From the NCBI GenBank assembly GCA_019911785.1, contig JAIOJM010000028.1, positions 1 through 6,300 on the forward strand: DNA of 6,300 nucleotides, read 5' to 3'. The position numbers and the translations under genes are program-made. Shown here piece after piece: positions 1-5,190 of the stretch. This DNA comes from Sulfuricella sp. Its GTDB lineage: Bacteria > Pseudomonadota > Gammaproteobacteria > Burkholderiales > Sulfuricellaceae. The notes under the pieces are model-generated. The model had not been told where the DNA came from. It worked only from the letters and a program-made list of their open reading frames with translations, and made no database searches. Positions within the stretch are counted from its first letter, which is position 1. Each line of letters begins with the position of its first letter.

Positions 1-10
1 ACCCCCCCGC

Positions 11-29
11 GTCATAATAGATGTCGCCT
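11..29 (+). repeat. Left terminal inverted repeat of the IS3-family element
   Basis: The segment matches the reverse complement of 1645-1663 at about 15 of 18 aligned positions, with the inner block TGTCGCCT identical. It sits about 40 bp upstream of orfA, where the transposase-binding end of an IS3 element belongs. Confidence 0.7.
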
Positions 30-67
30 CGATAGGTTTTTTATCCACGGGGGCGCAGAGGAAAAAA

Positions 68-547
68 ATGGCAAGATACAGTGAAGCATTCAAGAACAAA
101 GCGGTAGCAAGATTATTGCCGCCAGAGGAATCTACCCCTGAGTTAGTTGCCAGAGAGACCGGCATTGGCGTTGGCACCCTGCTACGCTGGCAAGGGGGTT
201 CGCCGTCAGTGTCCGCCCGAGGGCGGACACTGACGGCGGCGGCGCGGTTTGATGCCGTCATCGTCACTGCCGGAATGAACGAATCGGACAAGAATGCCTG
301 GTGCCGGGAGCATGGCGTGTACCCTGGCGAATTGGCGCAGTGGCTCACCAGCGCCGCAAGTTCGCTGGCAGATACGGATCCATTGCGTGCCAGAGCCAGT
401 ACCCAGCAGACCCGGCAAGACAAGAAGCGCATCAAGGAGCTTGAACGCGACATCAATCGCAAGAACGCGGCGTTGGCCGAAACGACGGCTTTGCTGGTAT
501 TGGCAAAAAAGCTCTCGGTGATTTTCCCAATGGCCGCGGACGCATGA
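68..547 (+). CDS. IS3-family transposase OrfA (helix-turn-helix, leucine-zipper subunit)
   Basis: OrfA of IS3 elements binds the element ends and supplies the N-terminal part of the OrfAB transposase. Residues 1-45 form the usual Tnp-1 helix-turn-helix (YSEAFKNKAVARLL, then TGIGVGTLLRW). Residues about 115-148 form a heptad-rich coiled coil (KKRIKELERDINRKNAALAE, then LLVLAKKL). The length, 159 aa, is long for OrfA, because a second helical block (DAVIVTAGMNESDKNAWCREHGVYP) lies between, as in some IS3 subgroups. A purine-rich GAGGAAAAAA stretch precedes the ATG. The gene ends in ATGA overlapping the orfB start. A perfect palindrome (201-238) falls in the codons around residues 45-57. Confidence 0.9.
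   Translation: MARYSEAFKNKAVARLLPPEESTPELVARETGIGVGTLLRWQGGSPSVSARGRTLTAAARFDAVIVTAGMNESDKNAWCREHGVYPGELAQWLTSAASSLADTDPLRARASTQQTRQDKKRIKELERDINRKNAALAETTALLVLAKKLSVIFPMAADA
201..238. repeat. Perfect inverted repeat, 18-bp arms, 2-nt centre, inside orfA
   Basis: Arm 201-218 (CGCCGTCAGTGTCCGCCC) is the exact reverse complement of 221-238, with GA at the centre. The transcript would form a very strong GC-rich hairpin. No U tract follows, so it is not a standard intrinsic terminator. The reading frame stays open through it and flanking OrfA residues look normal. Confidence 0.95.
505..511 (+). promoter_or_regulatory. A_AAA_AAG slippery heptamer for -1 programmed frameshifting
   Basis: In the orfA frame the codons are GCA-AAA-AAG, giving the X_XXY_YYZ heptamer A_AAA_AAG at 505-511. 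Slipping back one base moves ribosomes into the orfB frame, which is open from 511 through the annotated orfB start at 544. The resulting OrfAB fusion would be about 524 aa. A_AAA_AAG is the commonest frameshift signal known in IS3 elements. I see no clear Shine-Dalgarno before the orfB ATG, which supports frameshifting as its main expression route. Confidence 0.9.
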
Positions 548-1641
548 TTCGCGTGGAAGATCGCCGTAGTATTGCCTGCGACATAGCGCAAGCCTGTAAC
601 GACGGCGCAGGTTACGAACCTGCCTGCCAACTCGCCGGCATCAGCTTGCGCACTTTACAGCGCTGGAAGGCCGGTGCTGAAGTTGGTTTGATACAAGGCG
701 ACGGTCGCCCTGGTGCGATGCGTCCTGTACCCGCTCATGCCCTCTCCGACGATGAGCGACTCCAGATCATCAGCATCGCCAACGAAAGCCGGTTTGCGTC
801 CATGCCGCCGGCGCGCATCGTGCCCATGCTGGCCGATGAAGGCATCTATCTGGCCAGTGAGTCAAGCTTTAGTCGTGTGCTGCGTGCACATGGCCAGACC
901 CAGCATCGCGGGCGCGCCAAAGCGCCTCATGCCGTGCGCCCGCCGACGACACACATTGCCACAGCACCCGCCCAGGTGTGGTGCTGGGACATGACCTATC
1001 TGCCCACTGGCATCATCGGTCGTTGGTTCTATCTGTACCTGATTCTGGACTTGTACAGCAGGAAAATCGTGGGATGGGAGGTGCATGAGACCGACCACGC
1101 CGATCACGCGGCGCGGCTGGTTAAGCGCACGGCGATCACGGAGGGGATTTATGCGCTGCCAGTCAAGCCGGTGCTTCATGGTGACAACGGCGCCACGCTT
1201 AAAGCAACGACCGTGCTGTCCATGCTCCACTGGCTGGGAATCAAGCCGTCTTACTCGCGCCCTCGTGTCAGCGATGATAACGCTTTCGCCGAGTCGCTGT
1301 TTCGCACGGCGAAGTATCGGCCTGAGTTCCCCGACAAGGGCTTTGCCGATCTATCGGAAGCCCGCTGTTGGGGCGCTGACTTTGCCCATTGGTACAACCA
1401 TGACCATCGGCATAGCGGGATTGGTTATGTCAGTCCGGCGCAGCGCCACGACGGAACGGATCGCGCAATTCTGGCGGCCCGGCATGACTTGTATGAGCGC
1501 TCACGAGAAATAAATCCACGCCGGTGGGCTCGACATACACGTAACTGGAACCCGATTGAAGCCATCACTCTAAATCCAGAACGGGATTCAGTCGTCGCAG
1601 CAGAATTGGCCAACCGTTCTATAGATCGTTTGGCTGCATGA
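544..1641 (+). CDS. IS3-family transposase OrfB, DDE catalytic subunit
   Basis: This is the catalytic half of the transposase, which cuts and joins IS DNA as part of the OrfAB fusion. The retroviral-integrase-type core is intact: D149 in CWDMTYLPT, D214 in LHGDNGAT and E250 in DDNAFAESLFRTAKYRPEF, with exactly 35 residues between the second Asp and the Glu (DD35E). The N-terminal part (residues about 23-118) has a helix-turn-helix (GISLRTLQRW) and the HTH_21-like segment seen in OrfB proteins. The C-terminal WYNHDHRHSGIGYVSPAQ motif is also typical. The start overlaps the orfA stop by ATGA, and translation probably enters through the slippery site at 505-511. No frameshift or missing catalytic residue is seen, so the element may still be active. 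Confidence 0.95.
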   Translation: MIRVEDRRSIACDIAQACNDGAGYEPACQLAGISLRTLQRWKAGAEVGLIQGDGRPGAMRPVPAHALSDDERLQIISIANESRFASMPPARIVPMLADEGIYLASESSFSRVLRAHGQTQHRGRAKAPHAVRPPTTHIATAPAQVWCWDMTYLPTGIIGRWFYLYLILDLYSRKIVGWEVHETDHADHAARLVKRTAITEGIYALPVKPVLHGDNGATLKATTVLSMLHWLGIKPSYSRPRVSDDNAFAESLFRTAKYRPEFPDKGFADLSEARCWGADFAHWYNHDHRHSGIGYVSPAQRHDGTDRAILAARHDLYERSREINPRRWARHTRNWNPIEAITLNPERDSVVAAELANRSIDRLAA

Positions 1642-1644
1642 TTC

Positions 1645-1664
1645 AGGCGACAACTATCTTGACA
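1645..1664 (-). repeat. Right terminal inverted repeat of the IS3-family element
   Basis: It begins four bases after the orfB stop codon. Read on the minus strand it is TGTCAAGATAGTTGTCGCCT and pairs with the left end. The adjoining minus-strand DUF3147 remnant reads into it and stops inside it. Confidence 0.75.
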
Positions 1665-1954
1665 CGCGCCGCAACAGCGCGAGCAGCCCCAGCATCGCGG
1701 CCAGGACGGCGTTGGCTTGCGTGCAACGAAATAAACAAAACCAGCGAAGGTAAAACCAACCAGAAAATACCGTGAGACAAGGCTGAAACCCTTTGAACAT
1801 CACCGGAGTCGAGGTACAGCCAAACGAAGGCGAGAAGTGAAGTAAGAGGCAACGAAGCCAAAGCCGCACCCCAAAAAGAACTGCGCTTGGCAAGCTCGGA
1901 GACGGCCACCAACACAACTGCGGAAAGAATGATTTTTAGAGCGTACTGCCACAT
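1665..1954 (-). pseudogene. DUF3147-type small membrane protein, decayed and truncated by the IS
   Basis: The minus-strand frame starts MWQYALKIILSAVVLVAVSE, continues LAKRSSFWGAALASLPLTSL and LAFVWLYLDSGDVQRV, then IFWLVLPSLVLF. This is the DUF3147 pattern as I recall it: an inner-membrane protein of about 110-120 aa with several helices. After LFISLHA the reading becomes Arg-rich and non-membranous (QRRPGRDAGAAR), while the neighbouring frame reads AVLAAMLGLLALLRRV, a plausible last helix. This suggests a deletion plus frameshift near 1710-1730. The frame then runs into the IS3 right end, which supplies the stop (1643-1645). Upstream a 12-bp tandem repeat and the RAYT element abut the ATG, and no ribosome-binding site is seen. 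The function of DUF3147 is unknown to me. Confidence 0.7.
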
Positions 1955-1977
1955 GAGAAATCAGGTGAGAAATCAGG
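1954..1977. repeat. 12-bp tandem direct repeat beside the RAYT end
   Basis: TGAGAAATCAGG occurs twice without a gap (1954-1965 and 1966-1977). The first copy begins within the ATG of the DUF3147 remnant and the second runs into the RAYT inverted repeat at 1976. It may be an insertion scar or a replication-slippage product. Confidence 0.9.
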
Positions 1978-1990
1978 GGTCAGGTCTAGA
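1976..1990 (+). repeat. Left inverted repeat of the RAYT element
   Basis: GGGGTCAGGTCTAGA is a perfect 15-bp match to the reverse complement of 2872-2886. It is 11 bp from the transposase stop codon. Confidence 0.9.
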
Positions 1991-2001
1991 AAAGATGCAC
2001 A

Positions 2002-2838
2002 TCATCCGACGCTCCTGACAATTTTGCCCACCGTCGTGAAGTGTACCCCAAAGTAATCAGCGAGTTGTTGATAAGAATACCCACCCGTCGCGTAAGCTGC
2101 GACGATGGCTGCATTTCTGTCTTGTGAGTTCCGCTCGATTTCCGCTAATGGAGGTGGCGGAGGGCGACGCTGCACAATGGGGATTTGCACATCGTCTTTG
2201 CCTGATTGGAGGTAAGCTTGCATGCGCAGTACAAACTGGTCATCGCCCAGAAATACCTGGCCCTTGAGATTCGACCAAGGCGAAGCCGCTTTGATGCCCT
2301 CTGCTACGAACTGCGCATAACGCTGTTGTGCCAGGCTGCGCCGTTTGGCAAACTGCGCCAGCAATCCATCTACCGCCAGCCAAGGGGCTGGTGGCGTCAG
2401 ACCCACGCTTGCCCGGTAACTGCTCCATGGCCAGTCGGATGGTTTCTTCGCTATGCCTGCGCGAACAGGGTTGAGCACAACATAACGCGTTAACTCCAGC
2501 AGATAGGCATCGCTGTCCACCAGAATGGCTTTGAAGCGCCCTTGAAACAAATGCCCCACGCGCCGGTGTCGTCGATTGCTGGCCTGGGTGTAGACGCCAT
2601 TGAGTTGACGCATGCCCTTGGACAAATTGCTGTCTGGTGTTTGAACCAGCAAGTGGTAGTGGTTATCCATCAGGCACCAGGCATGGCATATCCAGTTGAA
2701 CTGGGTAACGACCTGCCCCAGTGTCGACAGAAACATCTGCCGATCCTGGTCGTCCTCAAAAATGTCTTCGCGTCTGTCCCCGCGCGCGGTGACGTGATAG
2801 AGGGCATCGGGAAATTCTATGCGTATGGGGCGGGACAT
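2002..2838 (-). CDS. REP-associated tyrosine transposase (Y1 / IS200-like HUH family)
   Basis: This is a single-strand DNA endonuclease of the Y1 HUH superfamily (transposase_17 type). N-terminal FPDALYHVTARGDRREDIF is typical of RAYTs. The metal-binding HUH motif is H60-Y61-H62 in MDNHYHLLVQTP, and the nucleophile is probably Y119 in TRYVVLNPVRAG. GHLFQGRFKAIL and WPWSSYRA are further family signatures. The length is 278 aa. The segment after about residue 235 (NAAIVAAYATGGYSYQQLAD, then YFGVHFTTVGKIV) looks like a helix-turn-helix DNA-binding tail, preceded by a proline run (RRPPPPPL). The frame is intact and all key residues are present, so the protein may be functional. No strong Shine-Dalgarno is visible before the ATG at 2838. 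Confidence 0.93.
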   Translation of the reverse strand: MSRPIRIEFPDALYHVTARGDRREDIFEDDQDRQMFLSTLGQVVTQFNWICHAWCLMDNHYHLLVQTPDSNLSKGMRQLNGVYTQASNRRHRRVGHLFQGRFKAILVDSDAYLLELTRYVVLNPVRAGIAKKPSDWPWSSYRASVGLTPPAPWLAVDGLLAQFAKRRSLAQQRYAQFVAEGIKAASPWSNLKGQVFLGDDQFVLRMQAYLQSGKDDVQIPIVQRRPPPPPLAEIERNSQDRNAAIVAAYATGGYSYQQLADYFGVHFTTVGKIVRSVG

Positions 2839-2849
2839 GATGAGGAATT

Positions 2850-2868
2850 GTAGCAGGAGTTATGCTAC
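2850..2868. repeat. Subterminal hairpin of the RAYT element
   Basis: GTAGCA (2850-2855) pairs with TGCTAC (2863-2868) around a 7-nt loop. It lies between the transposase start and the right inverted repeat, where REP-type foldback structures recognised by Y1 transposases are expected. It is short, so its role is an inference. Confidence 0.45.
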
Positions 2869-2871
2869 GAA

Positions 2872-2886
2872 TCTAGACCTGACCCC
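2872..2886 (-). repeat. Right inverted repeat of the RAYT element
   Basis: This is the perfect 15-bp partner of 1976-1990, located about 33 bp upstream of the transposase start on the minus strand. The core GGTCAGG also appears in altered form in the ends of the MITE-like element at 5051-5167. Confidence 0.9.
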
Positions 2887-2935
2887 AGATGTGCAGCCGG
2901 AATGAGCGGTCACGTTCACCGGAATACGCACTCTA

Positions 2936-3028
2936 CCCTTTAATCCTCTTTAATCCTTTAATCACAGGTTAAACCGCGACCCAACCCCAGCGCCACTTTA
3001 CGCCGTGAAACGCGAAACTGCGACCCAA
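2936..3028. repeat. Short direct repeats in the spacer between the RAYT element and the lipoprotein gene
   Basis: CTTTAATCCT occurs at 2938-2947 and 2948-2957, followed by a partial third unit. A 14-mer occurs twice with one mismatch: AAACCGCGACCCAA (2971-2984) and AAACTGCGACCCAA (3015-3028). The spacer 2887-3048 has no convincing gene. I see no second complete attC site and no terminator here. Confidence 0.75.
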
Positions 3029-3048
3029 TCTATGAAGTGCTTTGATTG

Positions 3049-3636
3049 TCACTGTAACGCGAGAGTTTGAATTGAAGACAAGTAACTATCTCGGATAGCT
3101 TCGCATTTTGGGCTTGCGGCATCAATGCTGACTATTTGCTTCCCACTTTTTTGCGTGGTCAAGTAAAAAATGTCTTTCCCCCCCAATGCTTCAGCCATAG
3201 CAATGTGCAATATATCTGCATTTGCACTGGCTTGAGGTGTCGATAAAGTTTCATACTCAACCACCTCAACTGATGGGTAAATATTCTTTCTCTTAATTCT
3301 CTCGACTATAAGTCTGTAATTCTCATTAATGGCTGAGAAAATGGGGTTGTCACGTAACTTATCCATAGTCACAGGATCATTAGGTGATGCAGCTTTGATA
3401 ATTGAATAACGGTTCTTATAAATAGCTTCTTGCGTTGGGATCATGGCGATCAATTTCCGCTTTACCAATGGTACTGGAATTGCGGAAATGCTCTCAGTAC
3501 AACGGGTGTTCATCGCGGCGCGAGCCGCAACAAAACTTTCTTTGTTGTCGTATTTTGCGCCTTCAAGAAAATATGTCATGCCGCAGCCCGATAGCAACAG
3601 CATGGAAATAAAAACAAATGGTGCAGTTTTCTTCAT
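3049..3636 (-). CDS. Predicted lipoprotein of unknown function
   Basis: The 195-aa product begins with a lipoprotein signal, MKKTAPFVFISMLLLSGCGM. LSGC is a good lipobox, so the mature protein would start at lipidated C18, and Gly at +2 favours the outer membrane. The rest is soluble, mixed helix and strand, with two further cysteines (C46, C178) that could pair in the periplasm. I recognise no family. The ATG (3634-3636) overlaps the upstream gene's stop in ATGA, and AGAGGAGAAT at 3643-3652 is a good ribosome-binding site inside the end of that gene, so the two are probably translationally coupled. The gene is clearly richer in A+T than the flanking IS, bioD and IS91-like sequences, which suggests horizontal acquisition. 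Confidence 0.8.
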   Translation of the reverse strand: MKKTAPFVFISMLLLSGCGMTYFLEGAKYDNKESFVAARAAMNTRCTESISAIPVPLVKRKLIAMIPTQEAIYKNRYSIIKAASPNDPVTMDKLRDNPIFSAINENYRLIVERIKRKNIYPSVEVVEYETLSTPQASANADILHIAMAEALGGKDIFYLTTQKSGKQIVSIDAASPKCEAIRDSYLSSIQTLALQ

Positions 3637-4418
3637 GGTAGTAATTCTCCTCTAGCGGATTGACATACCCCCCTATCGATAAGTACCGGGGGATTATTCC
3701 CAAACTTACATCTAACAATTTCCGCCTGCTGACTTGTTACTATTGCAGGATTTAGGTTTGGTGTAGTAGCTGGCGAAATGAGGTTCACTGGAGCAGCTTT
3801 GGTTTGCTCACCAAAAATGGTCTGAGGGGGTGGAGTGTTGCTAGCACGCCCCGGCAGAGAACACCTTTTTCTAAATGAATCAACATCCTCCGAGCATAAA
3901 TCTTGAGATACAGCCGCTAGCGATGGAACTAAAACGCATGCCCCCAAGCTTTTTCTAAATGGCTCTGTTGTGTGGTCATCAAGATACTCAATTTTATTAC
4001 TGAGGGTTTTGACCGAATATCTATATTGGTATTTCACAGATGGCGCCCGATCAAGGGTGCTTCCAATAATAGCACCCAGAATGGAAGTGCCTAGGTGGCT
4101 CTTTGCCGAATAATCTGGCCTCCCGCTGAATGCCTTGTCTACATACGCAGCAGAACCAAATGCAGCCCCAAGTTGCTGCCCACCAGTTGTTCCGGGGTCC
4201 GACCTATCTACCCCCTGTGCATCAATAATCACACCAATAGAGTCAGAAGGTACAAGGTCAATAACGTATTGAGACGTTGCTCGATCCCGCTCTTCTTGGG
4301 CGAGATCTGACCACACATGAGTAGGTACCTTAATAATCGAACTGCTCTGCGAAAAACAGAAAGTAGCGGTTGTTGTCAGCAACCCCAAGAGAATTAAAGA
4401 CAGAAAAACTTTTTTCAT
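3633..4418 (-). CDS. Exported glycine-rich (glycine-zipper-like) protein of unknown function
   Basis: I start this at 4418 rather than at the longer frame start (4541). AAGGAAG lies about 6 nt before this ATG, and the 261-aa product then opens with a Sec signal peptide (MKKVFLSLILLGLLTTTATF). Extension to 4541 would translate the candidate attC. Residues 76-120 hold two Gly-rich segments (GTTGGQQLGAAFG and GTSILGAIIGS), reminiscent of glycine-zipper envelope proteins. Next come YQYRYSVKTLSNKIEYLDD and PFRKSLGACVLVPSL. The C-terminus carries a Cys pair (C237, C252) around CKFGNNPPVLIDRGVC, and three more Cys lie at 161, 175 and 186, so disulphides are likely. The precise role is unknown. It overlaps the downstream lipoprotein gene by 4 bp, which suggests a joint envelope function. 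Base composition is AT-rich compared with the surroundings. Confidence 0.8.
   Translation of the reverse strand: MKKVFLSLILLGLLTTTATFCFSQSSSIIKVPTHVWSDLAQEERDRATSQYVIDLVPSDSIGVIIDAQGVDRSDPGTTGGQQLGAAFGSAAYVDKAFSGRPDYSAKSHLGTSILGAIIGSTLDRAPSVKYQYRYSVKTLSNKIEYLDDHTTEPFRKSLGACVLVPSLAAVSQDLCSEDVDSFRKRCSLPGRASNTPPPQTIFGEQTKAAPVNLISPATTPNLNPAIVTSQQAEIVRCKFGNNPPVLIDRGVCQSARGELLP
3643..3652 (-). promoter_or_regulatory. Ribosome-binding site of the lipoprotein gene
   Basis: On the minus strand AGAGGAGAAT lies about 6-12 nt before the ATG at 3636 and inside the last codons of the upstream gene. It supports the chosen start and a coupled two-gene transcript. Confidence 0.7.
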
Positions 4419-4424
4419 AAAAGC

Positions 4425-4432
4425 TTCCTTGT
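4425..4432 (-). promoter_or_regulatory. Ribosome-binding site deciding the start at 4418
   Basis: On the minus strand CAAGGAAGC lies just upstream of ATGAAAAAAG. The longer frame start at 4541 has no comparable site and falls in the GC-rich inverted repeat. Confidence 0.65.
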
Positions 4433-4505
4433 ATACGCCAGCGGTGCTTGCCGCAGTCGGGATGCTTCGGCTGGCGACAACCCCAGCGACACACCGAACC
4501 CCCAG

Positions 4506-4589
4506 CCCTAACGAATAGCGTTTATCCGCCGCCCCACCCAAGCCAGCAAGAGCCCCGAACCTATTGGCGGCGGATAAACCTTGTTGGAC
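4506..4589 (-). other. Candidate integron attC recombination site
   Basis: GTTTATCCGCCGCC (4520-4533) and its exact reverse complement (4566-4579) form a 14-bp stem around a 32-nt loop. Outside the stem lie GTTGGAC (4583-4589, minus strand GTCCAAC, fitting the RYYYAAC outer core) and CCCTAAC (4506-4512, minus strand GTTAGGG, one base off GTTRRRY). At 84 bp it is within the known attC size range. The unequal unpaired spacers (3 and 7 nt) are attC-like. Against it, the stem is perfect, without the extrahelical bases of classical attC sites, and one core is imperfect. Its position beside an integron integrase tail and next to an AT-rich gene pair supports the call. An ordinary GC-rich hairpin or terminator remnant remains possible. 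Confidence 0.5.
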
Positions 4590-4590
4590 T

Positions 4591-5048
4591 GAACTGCGGG
4601 GCAGGCGGTACTTATGGGGATTGTAAGGATACGCGGAAGGAAGTCAACCGAATGTCATGAAGCGAGGAGGTTCTGCGATGCGGGATTTGGCGGCCCAGTA
4701 GCGCCGAACGGCGCCAACCGCAGCATAAGCACAGCCCGGCACAACCCATCGAACGGGAAATCGGCACACCTGGGCGAGCCCCTCCCCGACCGGCGCAAAC
4801 GGCCAGTCGCAGACAGGCGCAAACAAGGGGAAAACCCTGCCTCATGGTGGCCCCCGCAATGGCGGGCATCGTTCCGCCGACGGGATTGCCCCCGCCACCC
4901 CGAATCGCCCCTCGCGGCAGTGCGGACAACACAACCACTCGATACACGCCACCCGCCGCATGAACGCCTCCACCGGCTCCACCACCGCCGGGTCGGGAGC
5001 CGGCGCCTGTAGCGCGGCACGCGCGGCAGCCAGATTGGCGGCCTTGGA
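4591..5048 (-). mobile_element. IS91-like element remnant (replication-origin-side end)
   Basis: The segment holds the tail of an IS91-like transposase (4842-5048) and about 250 bp of GC-rich DNA downstream of it with no credible gene. At the far end is GAAC (4591-4594), directly beside the candidate attC. IS91-type elements are known to place the oriIS end against GAAC or CAAG. Two small foldbacks lie in the non-coding part: GCGCC/GGCGC at 4701-4714 and CTTA/TAAG at 4611-4627. The other end is lost at the MITE-like insertion near 5050. The boundary assignment is an inference. Confidence 0.4.
4842..5048 (-). pseudogene. IS91-family transposase, C-terminal fragment
   Basis: The open minus-strand frame gives 68 residues: SKAANLAAARAALQAPAPDP, then AVVEPVEAFMRRVACIEWLC and CPHCREGRFGVAGAIP, ending CPPLRGPP before TGA. 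The CPHC...GRF zinc-finger-like cluster after a PVEAFMRRVA helix, and the GPP ending, resemble what I recall of IS91-family transposase tails. The catalytic HUH and tyrosine region is absent. In the upstream direction the frame meets a stop at 5049-5051, where the MITE-like sequence starts, so the rest was deleted or displaced. Longer overlapping frames on both strands here are Arg-rich artefacts of GC-rich DNA. Confidence 0.5.
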
Positions 5049-5050
5049 TC

Positions 5051-5167
5051 AAAGGTGTCAGGTTCGATTAAATTTGGACAATATGCAGCGGTACACCGGG
5101 CAAGTGTATGCGGCGGCGGGGCCTGATGCGGCCAGTATAACCCAATTTAATCGAGCCTTGACCCTTT
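5051..5167. mobile_element. MITE-like non-autonomous element with RAYT-type ends
   Basis: Left end 5051-5077 and the reverse complement of 5141-5167 agree at 21 of 27 positions, including the inner block TCGATTAAATT. The 117-bp element has no gene. Its outer part (AAAGGTGTCAGGTTCGA) resembles the RAYT ends at 1976 and 2886 (GGGGTCAGGTCTAGA). This suggests mobilisation by a transposase of that type, although probably not by the one in this window. It separates the IS91-like and integrase remnants. Confidence 0.6.
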
Positions 5168-5190
5168 GGCGCGGCCCCCCTTGGCTCCCG

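Larger units (their letters stand above)
11..1664 (+). mobile_element. IS3-family insertion sequence, apparently complete
   Basis: The element holds orfA and orfB, a slippery frameshift signal and related ends. The left end (11-29) and the reverse complement of the right end (1645-1664) share TCA..ATAG.TGTCGCCT, about 15 of 18 positions. The right end starts with TG as is usual for the family; the left end appears to lack the outer T. The triplet CGC borders both sides (8-10 and 1665-1667) and could be a 3-bp target duplication, but it is short and GC-rich, so chance is possible. At about 1.65 kb the element is slightly long for IS3. It lies in the 3' end of a decayed DUF3147-like gene. IS3 membership is clear from the proteins; the exact left boundary is uncertain by a few bases. 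Confidence 0.85.
1976..2886 (-). mobile_element. RAYT (REP-associated tyrosine transposase) element with 15-bp inverted ends
   Basis: The transposase gene 2002-2838 is enclosed by GGGGTCAGGTCTAGA at 1976-1990 and its exact reverse complement at 2872-2886. RAYTs are single-copy relatives of IS200/IS605 transposases and normally lie between REP-type inverted sequences that they can process. A small hairpin (2850-2868, arms GTAGCA and TGCTAC, 7-nt loop) lies just inside the right end. The boundaries are taken from the perfect inverted repeats; the true excision points may differ by a few bases. Confidence 0.75.

Noticed and set aside
41..49. DnaA-box-like TTATCCACG near the IS left end
   Set aside because: It is one isolated 8-of-9 match inside an insertion sequence, with no cluster or AT-rich unwinding region.
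862..1230. Minus-strand open frame opposite orfB (122 aa)
   Set aside because: It is a shadow of the transposase gene with no recognisable features.
2968..2985. Core-like GTTAAAC (2968-2974) and ACCCAAC (2979-2985) as a second attC
   Set aside because: They lie only a few bases apart in the wrong arrangement and I found no paired stem or partner core within range.
4419..4541. N-terminal extension of the glycine-rich protein to an ATG at 4541
   Set aside because: The extension would put 41 residues before a clear signal peptide, overlaps the candidate attC and lacks a ribosome-binding site. The start at 4418 has one.
4612..5052. Long overlapping open frames on both strands (146 aa and 121 aa minus, 132 aa plus) in GC-rich DNA
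   Set aside because: Their translations are Arg/Gly-rich and low in complexity, without domains. The third minus frame carries the recognisable IS91-like tail instead.
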